Assembly (NCBI GenBank): GCA_023525975.1
Contig: JAKNSE010000034.1
Span: 2,542,001-2,606,000 of the forward strand
Source of the DNA: Smallanthus sonchifolius
Lineage: Eukaryota > Streptophyta > Magnoliopsida > Asterales > Asteraceae
Reading direction: 5' to 3'
DNA: 64,000 nt
Position numbers and translations under genes: made by a program. A model generated the notes under the pieces. It was not told where the DNA came from and ran no database searches. It worked only from the letters and a program-made list of their open reading frames with translations. Shown in pieces: positions 47,170 through 58,328 of the stretch. Each line of letters opens with the position of its first letter. Positions within the stretch are counted from its first letter, which is position 1.

Positions 47170-47935
47170 TTGGTGCATGTTTTACGTATACCTCTGTGTT
47201 GGAATGGAATCAGATTCATAACACGCTACTAGTACTTTGTTTTCTCTTCAAACAAAGTTATCATCCATTTGTTCTATATGCAGCATAGCTTTAATCCCAT
47301 TTTTCTTTTTTCATCCATTTCTTATACTCATCATGGTATGAAATTACTTATCATGTACTTGATTTTCTTATTGAGAAATTTTACATACTAAGTTTTGTCA
47401 TTCGTCAAAATCAAGTTGTTAGGAAGATTATTAGGCAAAATAAGTAGTATATATTTAATTAATCTTTCTTAATACTTGTTAAATCCCTCTTTTGATATCT
47501 TTCTAAAAGTCAAGCCTTGATACACCACACGAGTTTTGAGTTGCATGTATCTAACCCGTTTAATAAATGGGTAATGTTCGGGTTGACCGTTGACTTGCTT
47601 AATGTTGGTGATTTTAGTGTCATCTAGTTATTTTGTATAATTGGGTTTATTTGATGACTAAATGAGAAGTTATAATGAAACATTAAACAAGTTGGTAAGT
47701 GTAGAGTGCACGTCTGTTTGATTATCTTATGATTTATGGTGCTAAAGACACATTGTTATATCTAGGGGCAAAGCCCACTGAACAACAGGGGTCTGAGGGC
47801 AGCGCCATTGGGTCGGGTTGAATACTTCAACCTGACTCGATTGACACTCCTACTCATAGGCTCGAGAAGATGAGTTCTTTACAATGCTTTTTTTTATTTT
47901 GAAAAATGGATTCACTAATATTTTGTAACACCCCA
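47170..47935 (+). pseudogene. decapitated jacalin-lectin gene: promoter and ATG exon only
   Basis: The stretch around GTTGGAATGGAATCAGATTC, CATCCATTTCTTATACTC and the ATG followed by GTATGAAAT matches the promoter and first exon of the lectin genes at 52594 and 56585. Near 47850-47930 the end of intron 1 is recognisable (CATAGGCTCGAG, then TTTTATTTTGAAAAATGG and TTTTGTAAC). After that the match stops and LTR-like text follows. The two exons that code for the lectin are missing. The TATA-like TTTATAAGC of the intact copies is replaced here by TTCAAAC. Confidence 0.65.
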
Positions 47936-49189
47936 AATTCGAAGATTTAATAAATGGGGTTCGGAAACGAAAACAAATAATAAGTCGGGGCCTAAACGGG
48001 TTTAACGCGGTAGAAGAAATATGAAGGGAGGGATGGCCTTAACCCTAGGTGCAACCCTTGCTCCTTCTCATTCCCATCTTCTTCACAAAACTTCTAGAGG
48101 AGAGAAAGTGCTAGAATCATCCATTCTTGCCTCTATCTTGCTCTTAAATGGTTGTTGGAGCGACAAGACTTATGAAAACAGTGATAGCCATAAGAGCGAC
48201 AGGACTTAGGAAGGCGGTATTATGACAACAGTGATAGCCGTAAGAGCGACAATACTTAGGAAAACCACTAGTATTCTAGATTATTTCTGAACTTAATTGT
48301 ACAACTAGACAATTCGACAGGGTGTGGAATGAATTCAAGCAAATTTACTACTACGGGAGCGGCAAATGTAATATTAATTTCTTTTTTCTTTTTTAATATT
48401 TTTTAACATATAATTTGATTTTTCTATTATAATTTGTAATATATTTTTTCTCTTAAATCTAAATATACATTTTTGTTTAACTTTGTTCAATATTAAGATA
48501 GAAGCTTTATTGAAAAAATTATTTGTATTTAAAATAAAAATATTTTATTTTTAATATAACTTAGTTTTCAATAAAATTTATATCAAAATGTAAACAAAAG
48601 AAAATTTGAACAAAGTTGTATATATAGATTTAAAAAAAGATAATAATTAAAATTTACTTGAGAAAATCAAATTATATGCTTGAATAAAATAATTAAAAAA
48701 AAGAACTAAATTTCCATTTGTTGAATTCACTCCCGAGTAGCGAATTTGCAAACACTGAATGTTACTATAAACTTTCATTTTTTTTGAACGGCGAACATTG
48801 AATGTTGTGACGTCGCACACCTCGTCACATGGGAGAGCCTCGTACAACTCCGGTCAATATTTTGTCTTAACCGGGCCCACTTGGCGTCAAGGTTGGAGAG
48901 TATCCAAGGAAAAATCTCACCCAATAAAGCGTCTTCCGGGCTTACGGGAGAGCCGAGGCTCGAACCCTGGATCGGCATGGGTAAAACTCAGGTGCATCAG
49001 CCTAAGAGCTAGGCCTCATTTGCATGCCTTAAATAATAGGGAGAGCAGAAATTGAACCTGGGTCACAAAAAACATCAAGTCTCTCACTTACGAGTCCACC
49101 ACCACCTCATTGTCAACCTAGTTGTACATTTAGTTTAAGAAATCACCTAGAAATACATATGATATTCCCTAAATCACCTCGTAAATCTA
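47933..49189. other. LTR-like fragment and unassigned sequence
   Basis: It begins TGTAACACCCCAAATTCG, a form common at the start of plant Ty3-type LTRs, and continues for a few hundred bases without a matching end. A GC-richer patch at 48800-49080 contains GAGGCTCGAACCCTGG, which resembles an inverted polymerase III B box and may be a decayed SINE. No gene was seen. Confidence 0.35.
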
Positions 49190-49620
49190 TCTATATTATA
49201 TAATAAATGAAAATCATTTATATCACGTGTCGCGTACACATTTCTTCTCACCAATTTTTTTCCCGCCTCTCTTATTAAATGCACTTTCTTTTTTTAATAA
49301 TGATTTATATTTAAATAAAAATATTAATTATACTAATAATACACATTTATTTTAAATTATCTCTTATTTTAAGAAATTTTAAAATTTAATTTTGTAACTT
49401 TTGTTTTTAACTAAATAGTTATGTAAGTCAAATTATATTAAATAGAAATTAATGTATTCAAACCGTGTAATATACATGTTTTTAAAGATATAAACTTTTT
49501 ATTACTAAGTATATAACATTACGTTTTATCAACCCGTGTAACACACATGTTTTTTAAAATATAATTTTTTTATTACTAAGTATATAATATTACATTTTAT
49601 CAATCCCGTGTAATGGTGAA
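49190..49620 (+). mobile_element. Helitron, 5' portion
   Basis: It starts TCTATATTATATAATAAATG after an A and continues with CACGTGTCGCG and CCCGCCTCTCTTATTAAA, as in related copies. The 3' hairpin is incomplete: CCCGTGTAAT at about 49605 breaks off. Confidence 0.6.
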
Positions 49621-51084
49621 TTGGTGATGGTGATATCATTGATTGAATACTTCACTAGCTTAGAAAAACCCCGTGTATTACACGGGTTAAATAAATACAA
49701 TGTTATATACTTAGTAATAAAAATTTACATATTACATATTTATGACATATTATATAGTTTTTAATACAAATTTTATAAACGTATATGGTTGTTTTTTTAA
49801 AATATTTTATAAAAAGAATGAAAGAAATGTTCAATTTCTAAAAATATTTTACAAACAAACCTATTTTTTTTAAATGAAAAAAGTTTTATAAAAATTGTTA
49901 TAGAAATCATTATTATTTAATAGGGGAGAAAGGCGGGAAACAAAAAATTATAAAAAAATAATTAAAGAAATTTTGTATAATGTAACGCACCAAAATCCGG
50001 GTTTCGTTTTCAAATACATAAATTATTTTAATAAATATTATGGTGAAAATAATATTTTAGAATTAAGTTGAAACAAGTGGGTTTCAAGTTAGTAATGAGG
50101 TTATACTAGTTTTTAACTAGTTTTTGAAGGAAATGGATGAAATGAAAGTTGAGGGGCTAAAGGTGTAATATGGCAAATATGTCATTTTGACTAAAAGAAG
50201 TCAAAATTGGGGTTTTTCTCATTGTGTGGGTCGTTCATTCCAAAAGGAGAAATCGATTTTGGAAGCTAAATCTGCATTTGAGCTTGAATTTGTGAAGGTT
50301 TTGGCTCACACAACACCTTCCTATCATCAAGTAAGTGTTAATCATCCTTTGATTTTACCTTTGAATGTGTTAGATGGTGGATTTTATAGAAATCTGGAAA
50401 TTATGAATGCATGTGGTTAATTGGTGTTAGATTGTTGATAATCTAGCTAAACTAAAGGTAAAGAGTGGTAATTAACATCCTAGAACCCTTTGATTTTGAT
50501 TATGAGAAGTTAGGGTTCATATGAAGAAAATTGGGGGTGTTTGGTTTATGATGATAGATTGTTGAATTAGTGATGACTAAGTGTTTATATTGTGTTAGAC
50601 ACTTGAATGAACACCAAATTAACTTAATAAAAATTTTGGAATGAAAATTAGTGTCAAGGAATTGGAAATGGAAACTCAAGTAGGTGAGTTTGGAATGAAA
50701 GATAGTGTTTGGTTATGGGAATAACCCAAACGGGTCAGTTTGGGTTGAAAATGAAAATTGGGTTGTAAACTCAATTATAATGTGATTTTGATGTATGTTA
50801 GATTACTAAACTAGGTGTATATGTTTAGGTAATCAAATTATAAACCGAGAAGGTGGTGCGGGATCTTCTAACCCAAAAGGTAAGTGCCTTTGCACTTACT
50901 TAGTATTGATGATAATGTATGGTATATGTGTTATGATGCATACTATGTTGTTGAATTGAATGTGAATGAATGAGAATGAACTAGTATGTGTAAATGAATG
51001 AATGTAGTTATAGTGGTAATACTATAATGGATATGAATAAATGAATGAATGTAGTTATAGTTGTAATGCTATAATTGATATGTG

Positions 51085-51280
51085 AGAATGAGGTTATGAT
51101 CTAAGAATCATAATAGAAATGAGGTTATAATCTAAGAATCATAATGGAAATGAGATTATGGTTTAAATATCATAATGAAAATGAGGTTATGGTCTAAGGA
51201 CCATAATGGAAATGGAAATGAGGTTATGATCTAAGCATCATAATGAAAATGGGGTTATGGCCTATGTGTCATAATAGAAA
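51085..51280 (+). repeat. tandem GAGGTTATGATCTAAG units
   Basis: Six units of about 30-36 bp with the form ATGAGGTTATGATCTAAGAA and TCATAATGGAA lie inside the solo LTR. Confidence 0.8.
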
Positions 51281-51756
51281 TAGAAAAGTGTAATCAAAAT
51301 GATTAATTATGATTGACTAATGAAAGGAAAGGAACTTGTAAGGTGAAATACAAGTAAATTATAGCCTAATGGCATATTGGGCGCAAACAGGTCAAATTGA
51401 TGAATGGGTGAAAAAAAGTGGTATGACTTGTTTGACATGTTTATCTTCATTACTAATGGTTGTTACATGTGGTGTTATGTAGGAAAAGCTCCGATGTAGT
51501 CCGAGTCAAGTCCATTTGGCGAAAGGAGGATTCTCGTATGCATTTTGTGATTTTGGGATGTAAATTTATATCCTCGTAAGGGATGTAAATTTGAAACAAA
51601 AATTTATGTTTTTGGGTGTGTATAAATGATGTTTGAATGTTAGTCAAATACCCAAGTGTTAGAATTTTTGGTGTTATGTTGTTTTGGTGAAAAATGTTGA
51701 AAGTTGGTTAAGTATGGAATTGGGCAACCTATGTAAACTTTATGTTTACTCAGGTC

Positions 51757-51856
51757 CCCCGCGGTACGCGAGAACCGGGGTAGGTTCTCTCGCGGTACGC
51801 GAGAGACCTGGTTCTCGGGCAAGCAAGTTTGGGACTCCCTCGCGGTACGCGAGAGT
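51757..51856. repeat. three CGCGGTACGCGAG palindromes
   Basis: CCCGCGGTACGCGAG, TCTCGCGGTACGCGAGA and CTCGCGGTACGCGAGAG occur in about 100 bp, far more GC-rich than their surroundings. Confidence 0.85.
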
Positions 51857-52501
51857 TAAAAAAAAATTTCTTGGGATAAAAGCTTCCGGCGTTTAAATGT
51901 TTTAATAATTGGTTTTCCAATTAAGGGCGTTGCATATAATTAATATTAGAGAAGCGAGAAAAAAATGATTAGGATGCATAGGAGAGTGACAAGTGCCCCT
52001 TTAAACCTTTATTTATTATATAATATAGATTATATGAAAATAAATCTTTTTTTGTTAAGTTCCTTTAGTTGAAAGCATTTAATTAATTTTAATTTTCTTT
52101 ATTTATCAAACAAACATGTTCTTTTATTCCAAATTCAAATTTTAACGAGTTATGTAAATCAAACGTGCCTTAAATGTTTAAATAAACAATTTAAAGTTAC
52201 TTTATGAAATTAAGCTAGTAAACATTTTTAACAAGCTATCTTCACAAACACTTGGACAACATGCGCGATAATCCATCATGCATGTTTAATAATGTTTACA
52301 ATTACAATATGATCAACATGTCCAAAGTTGCATTATGGTGGGAATCCAACACTTATTCCCCACTAGCTAAGTCGCATGTTTTACTACGCGGATGGAATGG
52401 GAATCGTTGTATGTTTTATGTATATATGCCAGTGTTGGAATGGAATCAGAATGAAAATCAGATTCATTATTCATAGCACTATAGTAGTACTTTATTTGCT
52501 C

Positions 52502-52509
52502 TTTATAAG
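52502..52509 (+). promoter_or_regulatory. TATA box of jacalin gene 1
   Basis: TTTATAAG, about 90 bp upstream of the ATG, is conserved at 56521-56528 in the second gene within a longer shared word GCTCTTTATAAGCAGT. Confidence 0.6.
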
Positions 52510-52593
52510 CAGTTAATATTCAAGACAATTATTATTATACACAATAATTAGCATCCTATCATATCTTCATTCCATTTCTTGTAATCATTCATC

Positions 52594-53821
52594 ATGGTAT
52601 GAAATCGTTAACTCTTCTTGATTTCCTCATTGAAATGCTTTGCATCCTAGCAATAACATGATAACACACAATAAGTAGGATACATATCATTACTCTTTCT
52701 TAATATATTCGTTTTAATCTCTCTTCTAATATTTAAGAGTCGGGCCGTAGGGTTGTTCAAATAACTCACCGGCTCATATAAATTTCAAGCCAAGCCAATG
52801 GCGTACGTGTCGAGCTGAGATGAGCTCGCTAAAGTTAATTAGGTCGTTTAAGAAGCACTAGTTTTATATAAAAAAAAACCACAAAGGCTTTTTTTTCTTA
52901 TATCTATCCATCCATATGTTTAAAAAATATTATTTTTTGTTGTTATATCTATGGACTTTCCATATGTGCAAGAAATACAAAAACATCTAAATTATAAAAA
53001 TATACGAGTTGGCTCAAGCTTTATTCAATCCGAGTTTGAGCTCAATTTCAGCCTGTAATGTTTCGAGCTCAAGCCCGAGTTGATGTTGACTCGGCTAGGA
53101 TCGCTCATTAAGTGGAGTGTGGCTCATAGGCTTGAATCGAGGCCTTTTTTATTTAATACTGAAAATGGTCTCACTAACATTTGAATGTTACAGGATAACA
53201 GTATACTATTGGGACCATGGGGAGGAAACAGAGGGGACTATTGGGATGATGGAGTACACTCTGGTGTTAGAGACATCACTCTTGTATATGGTAGATGCAT
53301 TGACTCACTCCTTGTGACATATGACAACAATGGTAGATCCCTTTTGGGTGACAAACATGGTGGCATTGGTGGAACCAAATATGCTCAGGTACATGTTAAT
53401 TCACAAATCTTGGTGATCGGTTCAAACTCGACTTATACATAATTTCTTAATGCTTTAATTTCAGATCAAGTTGCAATTCCCGGAGTTCTTGATAAGTGTA
53501 AGCGGGCATTATTGCCCTGTGGTCTATGGAGGCGGTCATGTGATTCGGTCACTCACTTTTAAGAGCAACAAAAGGACATTTGGGCCATTCAGGGTTGAAG
53601 AAGGAACACCCTTTAATGTCTTGGCAAACGGAGGCCACATCGTTGGGTTTTATGGAAGAAGCGGATGGTATCTGGATTCGCTTGGTTTTTGCTTATCGAC
53701 CATTAAACTAAACATATTTCAAAGAATCCAGATGATGTTTAAAGGATTAAACACTCTTGCTATCAAAGATGGTATACATAACAAAGCCAAAGGTTCAAAC
53801 GGTTATAGTTTGGGCATATGA
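52594..53821 (+). CDS. jacalin-related lectin (gene 1)
   Basis: The exons are 52594-52596 (the ATG alone), 53194-53388 and 53465-53821, giving 184 residues. The single-codon first exon is supported by the donor GTATGAAAT directly after ATG in all three gene copies of this window and by frame agreement with exon 2 (DNSILLGPWGG). The jacalin fold is shown by GPWGGNRGDYWDDG at 8-21, the LLVTYDNNGR strand, SVSGHYCPV, RSLTFKSNKRTFGPF, and the carbohydrate-loop motif GRSGWYLD at 130-137. There is no signal peptide, so a cytosolic or nuclear mannose-type lectin is likely. A poly(A) signal AATAAA lies at 53943-53948. Such lectins are often stress-induced. The gene is intact. Confidence 0.88.
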
Positions 53822-53959
53822 GTGTCCCTGTATCTATGTTTGTGTGCATTTTGTTGATTCAGTGTGAGATTTCCTCTATCAAATTCATTTTCTGCATAGG
53901 TTATATTATTTTGTAATAATTTTTAAAAGGTTATAGATGCCAAATAAAAGAATCTCCTG

Positions 53960-54530
53960 TAATTTCATTGCTGGATCTAGAGTCTTGTATCCTTGGCTAA
54001 GTTTCCTTCAGCCTGAAGTTTCTCTTTTCTGTCAAGACAGACATAAGTGTCCATACTTATCACATCGGTTACAACGAACCTTTGAGAGGTCCTGGTTTTT
54101 ACCCTTTTGTTCATGCTTTTCCGGATTCGTGGCATTTTCTTAGTGATCACGGTTTGGAAACGACCCAAGACCTCCTCGTCCTTGCCCTACCCCACGTCCA
54201 CGACCTCCAAGAGTGGAGTCTCAGTTTGTGTGCTGATTTTGGGAGCTTGAAGATTCAGAATCATGAAACATCAGCTTACCTTGGGTCTCGGTTTACGTGT
54301 CTTCATCCCTAACACGTTCCTCATATGCTTTCAATCATCCCACAGCTTCTTCAAAACCGATAGTCTTGAGATCCAAGACTTGTTCAATCGATGCCACAAT
54401 GTGAATGTATTTGCTCTGTGGAAGACTTTTAAGGAACTTTTTCACTATCTTTGATTGTCAATGATCTCACCCAAACCCGTCGATTTGGATGCAATTCCCC
54501 AAGGTTTCCTGCGAACTCGTCTATCAAAAT
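53960..54530 (-). pseudogene. Ty1/copia gag remnant
   Basis: On the minus strand the text reads SKIVKKFLKSLPQSKYIHIV and SIEQVLDLKTIGFEEAVG, then LKAYEERVRDED, which is the UBN2/gag core of plant Copia elements. Further on it reads CNRCDKYGHLCLS followed by TGA at the place of the last zinc-knuckle cysteine (CX2CX4HX4C). Several stops and a frame change break it. It lies just beyond the poly(A) site of lectin gene 1 and is absent after lectin gene 2, so it arrived after the duplication or was lost from one copy. Confidence 0.75.
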
Positions 54531-56280
54531 CAAATAAACAATTAAACAAACACAATTTGGCTAACTCCCAAATGTTTTATTAATCAAGAAATCTTATTCA
54601 AAAACTTGAAATTACAATGCCAACCCTAACTCGGTTTATATAGACTAACCCTAACTTAGTAGCCAAGGCATTACCAAATATAATGAAACCCTAATTGCAA
54701 CCCCATAAACCCATTAACACACTTAATGAATTCCATTAGCCTAAACTGGTCCAGACCTATCACCTACTCGTGACGGACCTAATAGGTCAGAAATTACCAA
54801 CAACCCGTAGGTTGCGGCAAACCCATCCGCCACGTGTTGCATCAAACTGTTGGCTTCTCCATCCGAAGTCAAAAGAGAAGTGCTTCCGGCTATCAAGCTC
54901 TCCAAAAACTCCGTATGCACCTTAATATTTGTTTCAGACATTTTTTACAAGTTGCCTATGGCTAGGATTGACTCAAGAGACTTGCTAAAGCCCGTGGAAG
55001 AAAGATGGGTTGTTTGTGAGAGGAGAAGAGAGAAACATAAGTTTTTGGAGGGCAGTCGTCGGGCAAGGGTGATGTGAAGGGGTCATTGACCCTTCCATCG
55101 TTGTTAGTGCATCCACAATGCCAAATGTCAAAAATGTTGCCACGTCAACCTTGCTTCGGATTTGCCCCTCTCACAACAAAAGAAACGACTCCAAAAAACC
55201 TCCATCCTTTCTCCATCTCTCCTTCACCTCTCAATAAACGTCTCTTATCCCTCTCTTAGGGATGCCCTGAAAATGTGATGTGATTTGGATTTTCTGACAA
55301 TCGTCGTAGTTCACTTTCAGATTGAATTATTTCCATGGTTTACACATAATTCAAAAACAAATATGTGAAAGTCTGTTAGAGATTTCGTATATCATACAAT
55401 GACCAAATTCGCATTTATATAAGGGGTAAACGGTTACATTGGAACGTTATGACGATTATTGGCTGAAAAACTATCACAACCATCTACCATAAATGATGTC
55501 ATTCTACTCCGCAGATGCATCTACTCACGAGAGGCAAAACTCACACATAAGAGCAAACTTGTTCTCTAACTTACTCAGGTGAGTAAACTTACTCAAGAGA
55601 GCAAGTTTACTCAGAAAGGACAATCTTTACTTTGGAGGAGTAAACTGGTCAGCATGGCCAATTTGGTTCGGAGGACCATCCTTCAGCAATTTTTACTTTC
55701 AAACTCAGTTTTTCATGCATAACAAAACATGTAAAATAAAAATTTTATGCAACTTAACCCCAGCCAGGGGCGTTACCATTGGCTCCGCTCCGTTGGCACA
55801 ACAAGGTTTTAGCACCAGAAGTCGTAAGATCATCAAACAAGTGTGCACTCCATACATACCAACTTGTTTGATGTTTCAATATGATTTCTTATTTGGTCAT
55901 CAAGTAACTCAAATACACTAAATAGCTCGATTACGCTAAAATCACCAACACAATGTATAAAGCAATTATGTGTAAACTATAATTATATTCATTTCTTTTT
56001 AACTTAGGACATAGAATACATTTTTTAAGGAAACTAAGATGTGAAATATGAGAGGGGGGGGAGATTCTAATTTTGTAAAAACATATTAAATTCTTTTACT
56101 TGAAAGAATTTGATGAAAATCATTTTAATTTTATTTTTTTTCCTTGTTCAATCAGACATGTTATTTACTAAATTTCAGATTCAAATTCTAACGAATTAAA
56201 CGTGTTCGGAAATCTTTCCATACTCGTATTGTATTAATTCGTTTTCACCCACGTGGCGACATGGTTATGGCCCATCATGG
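54531..56280. other. intergenic; possible LTR and repeats
   Basis: The part at 54540-54720 has an LTR-like look next to the gag remnant. Near 55555-55620 the words ACTTACTC and GAGTAAAC repeat in both orientations. No gene recognised. Confidence 0.3.
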
Positions 56281-56400
56281 CTGTTTAATAATAATTAGTT
56301 ATTTACAATATGATCAATGTGTTTGCCTAAGTCCAAATTAAGTTGCATTTTGGTGGGATCCTTTTCCCCCACTAGCTACAGCCTATTAAGGTACGCGGAT

Positions 56401-56430
56401 GGAATGGGAATGGGAATGGGAATGGGAATG
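56401..56430 (+). repeat. GGGAAT repeat in the promoter of jacalin gene 2
   Basis: Four GGGAAT-type units. The matching place in gene 1 (near 52393) has a single unit, so the tract expanded after duplication. Confidence 0.8.
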
Positions 56431-56520
56431 AGAATCGGTGCATGTTTTATGTATGCCAGGGTTGGAATGGAATCAGATTCATTATTCATAGCACGTACGG
56501 TAGTAGTAATTTGTTCGCTC

Positions 56521-56528
56521 TTTATAAG
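56521..56528 (+). promoter_or_regulatory. TATA box of jacalin gene 2
   Basis: TTTATAAG in the same context as at 52502. Confidence 0.6.
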
Positions 56529-56584
56529 CAGTAGGCATCAGCACTTAATTTATTCTTTCCATCCATTTCTTGTACTCATTCATC

Positions 56585-57786
56585 ATGGTATGAAATAACT
56601 GTGTTCTTGATTTCCTCATTCAGATATTTTACATCCTAACCAACATTTTTTTATTTCATATCACTATCATAGTGTTTAGTTAGACAAAATATAAGTAGGA
56701 TATATATATGTATCATTCATCTTTCTTAATATTTGTTTTTAAGTTGTTCATAGCTCGCTAGAAGTCAGCTCGTATAATTTTCAAGCTAAAAGTGAGCTCG
56801 TTCGTTGGCTCACTCAAGTTAAGTAGGTCATTTAAGAAGCACAACTTTCACATGTAAAAAAAACTCACCAGCCTTTTTTTTCTTATTTCTATCCGTACGT
56901 GCGAAAAAATATTATTTTCAAAAATATACGAGCTGGTTCCAAACTTCGAGCTTTATCTGATCCGAGTTCGAGCTCAACTTTCAGCTCATTAAGAGTATAA
57001 GAGCCCAGCCGAGCTGGCTCACTTAATTTCAATCTCAAGCCTAAGTTGAAGTTGACTTAACTAGGCTCGCTCGTTAAGCAACCCTAGTCGAGCCTTGGAG
57101 CGCCTTGTGTGGCTCATAGGCTTGAGTAAGGCATTTTTTTATTTAATATTGAAAATGGTCTCACTATATTTGATTGTTACAGAATAACAGTATACTATTG
57201 GGACCATGGGGAGGAAACAGAGGGGATTATTGGGATGATGGAGTACACTCTGGTGTTAGAGAGATCACACTTGTATATGGCAGTTGTATTGACTCAATCC
57301 TTGTGACATATGATAACAATGGTAGATCCCTTTTGGGTGACAAACATGGTGGTATTGGTGGAACCAAATGTGCTCAGGTACATGTTCACGAATCTTGTGA
57401 GCACTTTATCGGTTGAAACTCGAGTTATACATAATTTCTTGATGCTTTAATTTCAGATCAAGCTGCGATTTCCCGAGGAGATCTTGATAAGTGTTAGCGG
57501 GCACTATTGCCCCGTGGTCTATGGAGGCGGTCATGTGATTCGGTCACTCACTTTCAAGAGCAACAAAAGGACATTTGGGCCATTCGGGGTTGAAGAAGGA
57601 ACACCCTTTAATGTCTTGGCAAACGGAGGCCACGTCGTTGGGTTTTATGGAAGAAGCGGGTGGCATCTGGATTCGCTTGGTTTTTGCTTCTCGACCATTA
57701 AACCAAACCTATTTCAAAGAATCCAGATGATGTTTGGTATGCATAACAAAGCTAAAGGTTCAAAAGGTTATAGTTTGGGTATATGA
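56585..57786 (+). CDS. jacalin-related lectin (gene 2)
   Basis: The exons are 56585-56587 (ATG alone), 57183-57377 and 57457-57786, coding for 175 residues. It is nearly identical to gene 1 in exons, introns and flanks. Differences include NNSILL in place of DNSILL, GRSGWHLD in the sugar loop in place of GRSGWYLD, and absence of the ten-residue stretch KGLNTLAIKD near the C-terminus, which makes it shorter. There is no signal peptide. The poly(A) signal AATAAA lies at 57908-57913. The duplication covers promoter to about 57940. Intron 1 carries the same GAGCTCG-rich repeat as gene 1, so that repeat predates the duplication. The changed residue in the loop could alter sugar preference; this is inference. 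Confidence 0.88.
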
Positions 57787-57995
57787 GTGTCCCTTTATCT
57801 GTGTTTGGGTGCATTTTGTTGAGTCAGTGTGAGATTTCCTCTACCAAATTCATTTTCCTCACAAGTTGTATTATTTTGTAATGATTTTAAAAAGGATATA
57901 AATGCCAAATAAAAGAATCTCCTATAGTTTCATTGCAGAGATGCAGTTAAAACTTCATGTGTTTCATTGTTTCATGATAATATACGGAAAGCAAA

Positions 57996-58328
57996 TGTTG
58001 GAAATCAGGCCCAAGAATACGAATAGGGAATTTTATTAAACGAAAAAAAACACACTTTACAATTAATCCCTAACCATCTATATATAATAAACCATATATT
58101 AATCTTAACAATGCTCAAACTCAACTAAATAATCAAACAAATAAAAACTCACTCCTAGTTTAATACTACTCAAATATTTAAAGATAATACCAAACGATAA
58201 ACAAATAATAAAATAAACAAGCATTAGACTCCTACTATGACTAGCAAACTTGCAACTCAATCCAGTAAATGTGTGACTTCTTCTTTGCACCCCGTAGAAT
58301 ATTAGACTATGACAAGATTAGCCCAATA
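57996..58328 (-). repeat. solo LTR, same family as 17753-19180
   Basis: On the minus strand it starts TATTGGGCTAATCTTGTCAT and ends GGGCCTGATTTCCAACA, matching the LTR pair at 17.8-19.2 kb. No second LTR or target duplication was seen. Confidence 0.75.

Larger units (their letters stand above)
49981..51934. repeat. solo LTR of a Ty3-type retrotransposon (1954 bp)
   Basis: It starts TGTAACGC and ends GCGTTGCA, an 8-bp near-inverted end with TG..CA, and a perfect 5-bp duplication TATAA flanks it (49976-49980 and 51935-51939). No internal region or second LTR remains, so it most likely arose by recombination between two LTRs. It contains a tandem array near 51085-51280 and GC palindromes near 51757-51855. 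The Ty3 assignment rests on style only. Confidence 0.82.
49655..52029 (-). mobile_element. Helitron on the minus strand, split by a solo LTR
   Basis: On the minus strand it starts TCTATATTATATAATAAA at 52029 after an A. It ends at 49655 with a CCCGTGTAATACACGGGG hairpin, then TTTTTCTAAGCTAG and T. Without the LTR at 49981-51934 and one target copy it would be about 416 bp, the size of its relatives. Confidence 0.82.

Noticed and set aside
48800..49060. Possible SINE or tRNA-derived repeat
   Set aside because: Only an inverted B-box-like word is visible. The A box, poly(A) tail and target duplication were not found.
53937..54312. Open frames on the + strand downstream of lectin gene 1
   Set aside because: The minus strand there reads as a Copia gag remnant, so these are shadows.
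56401..56430. GGGAAT tract as interstitial telomere repeat
   Set aside because: The plant telomere unit is TTTAGGG/CCCTAAA. GGGAAT does not match, and the tract is a local expansion of a promoter word.
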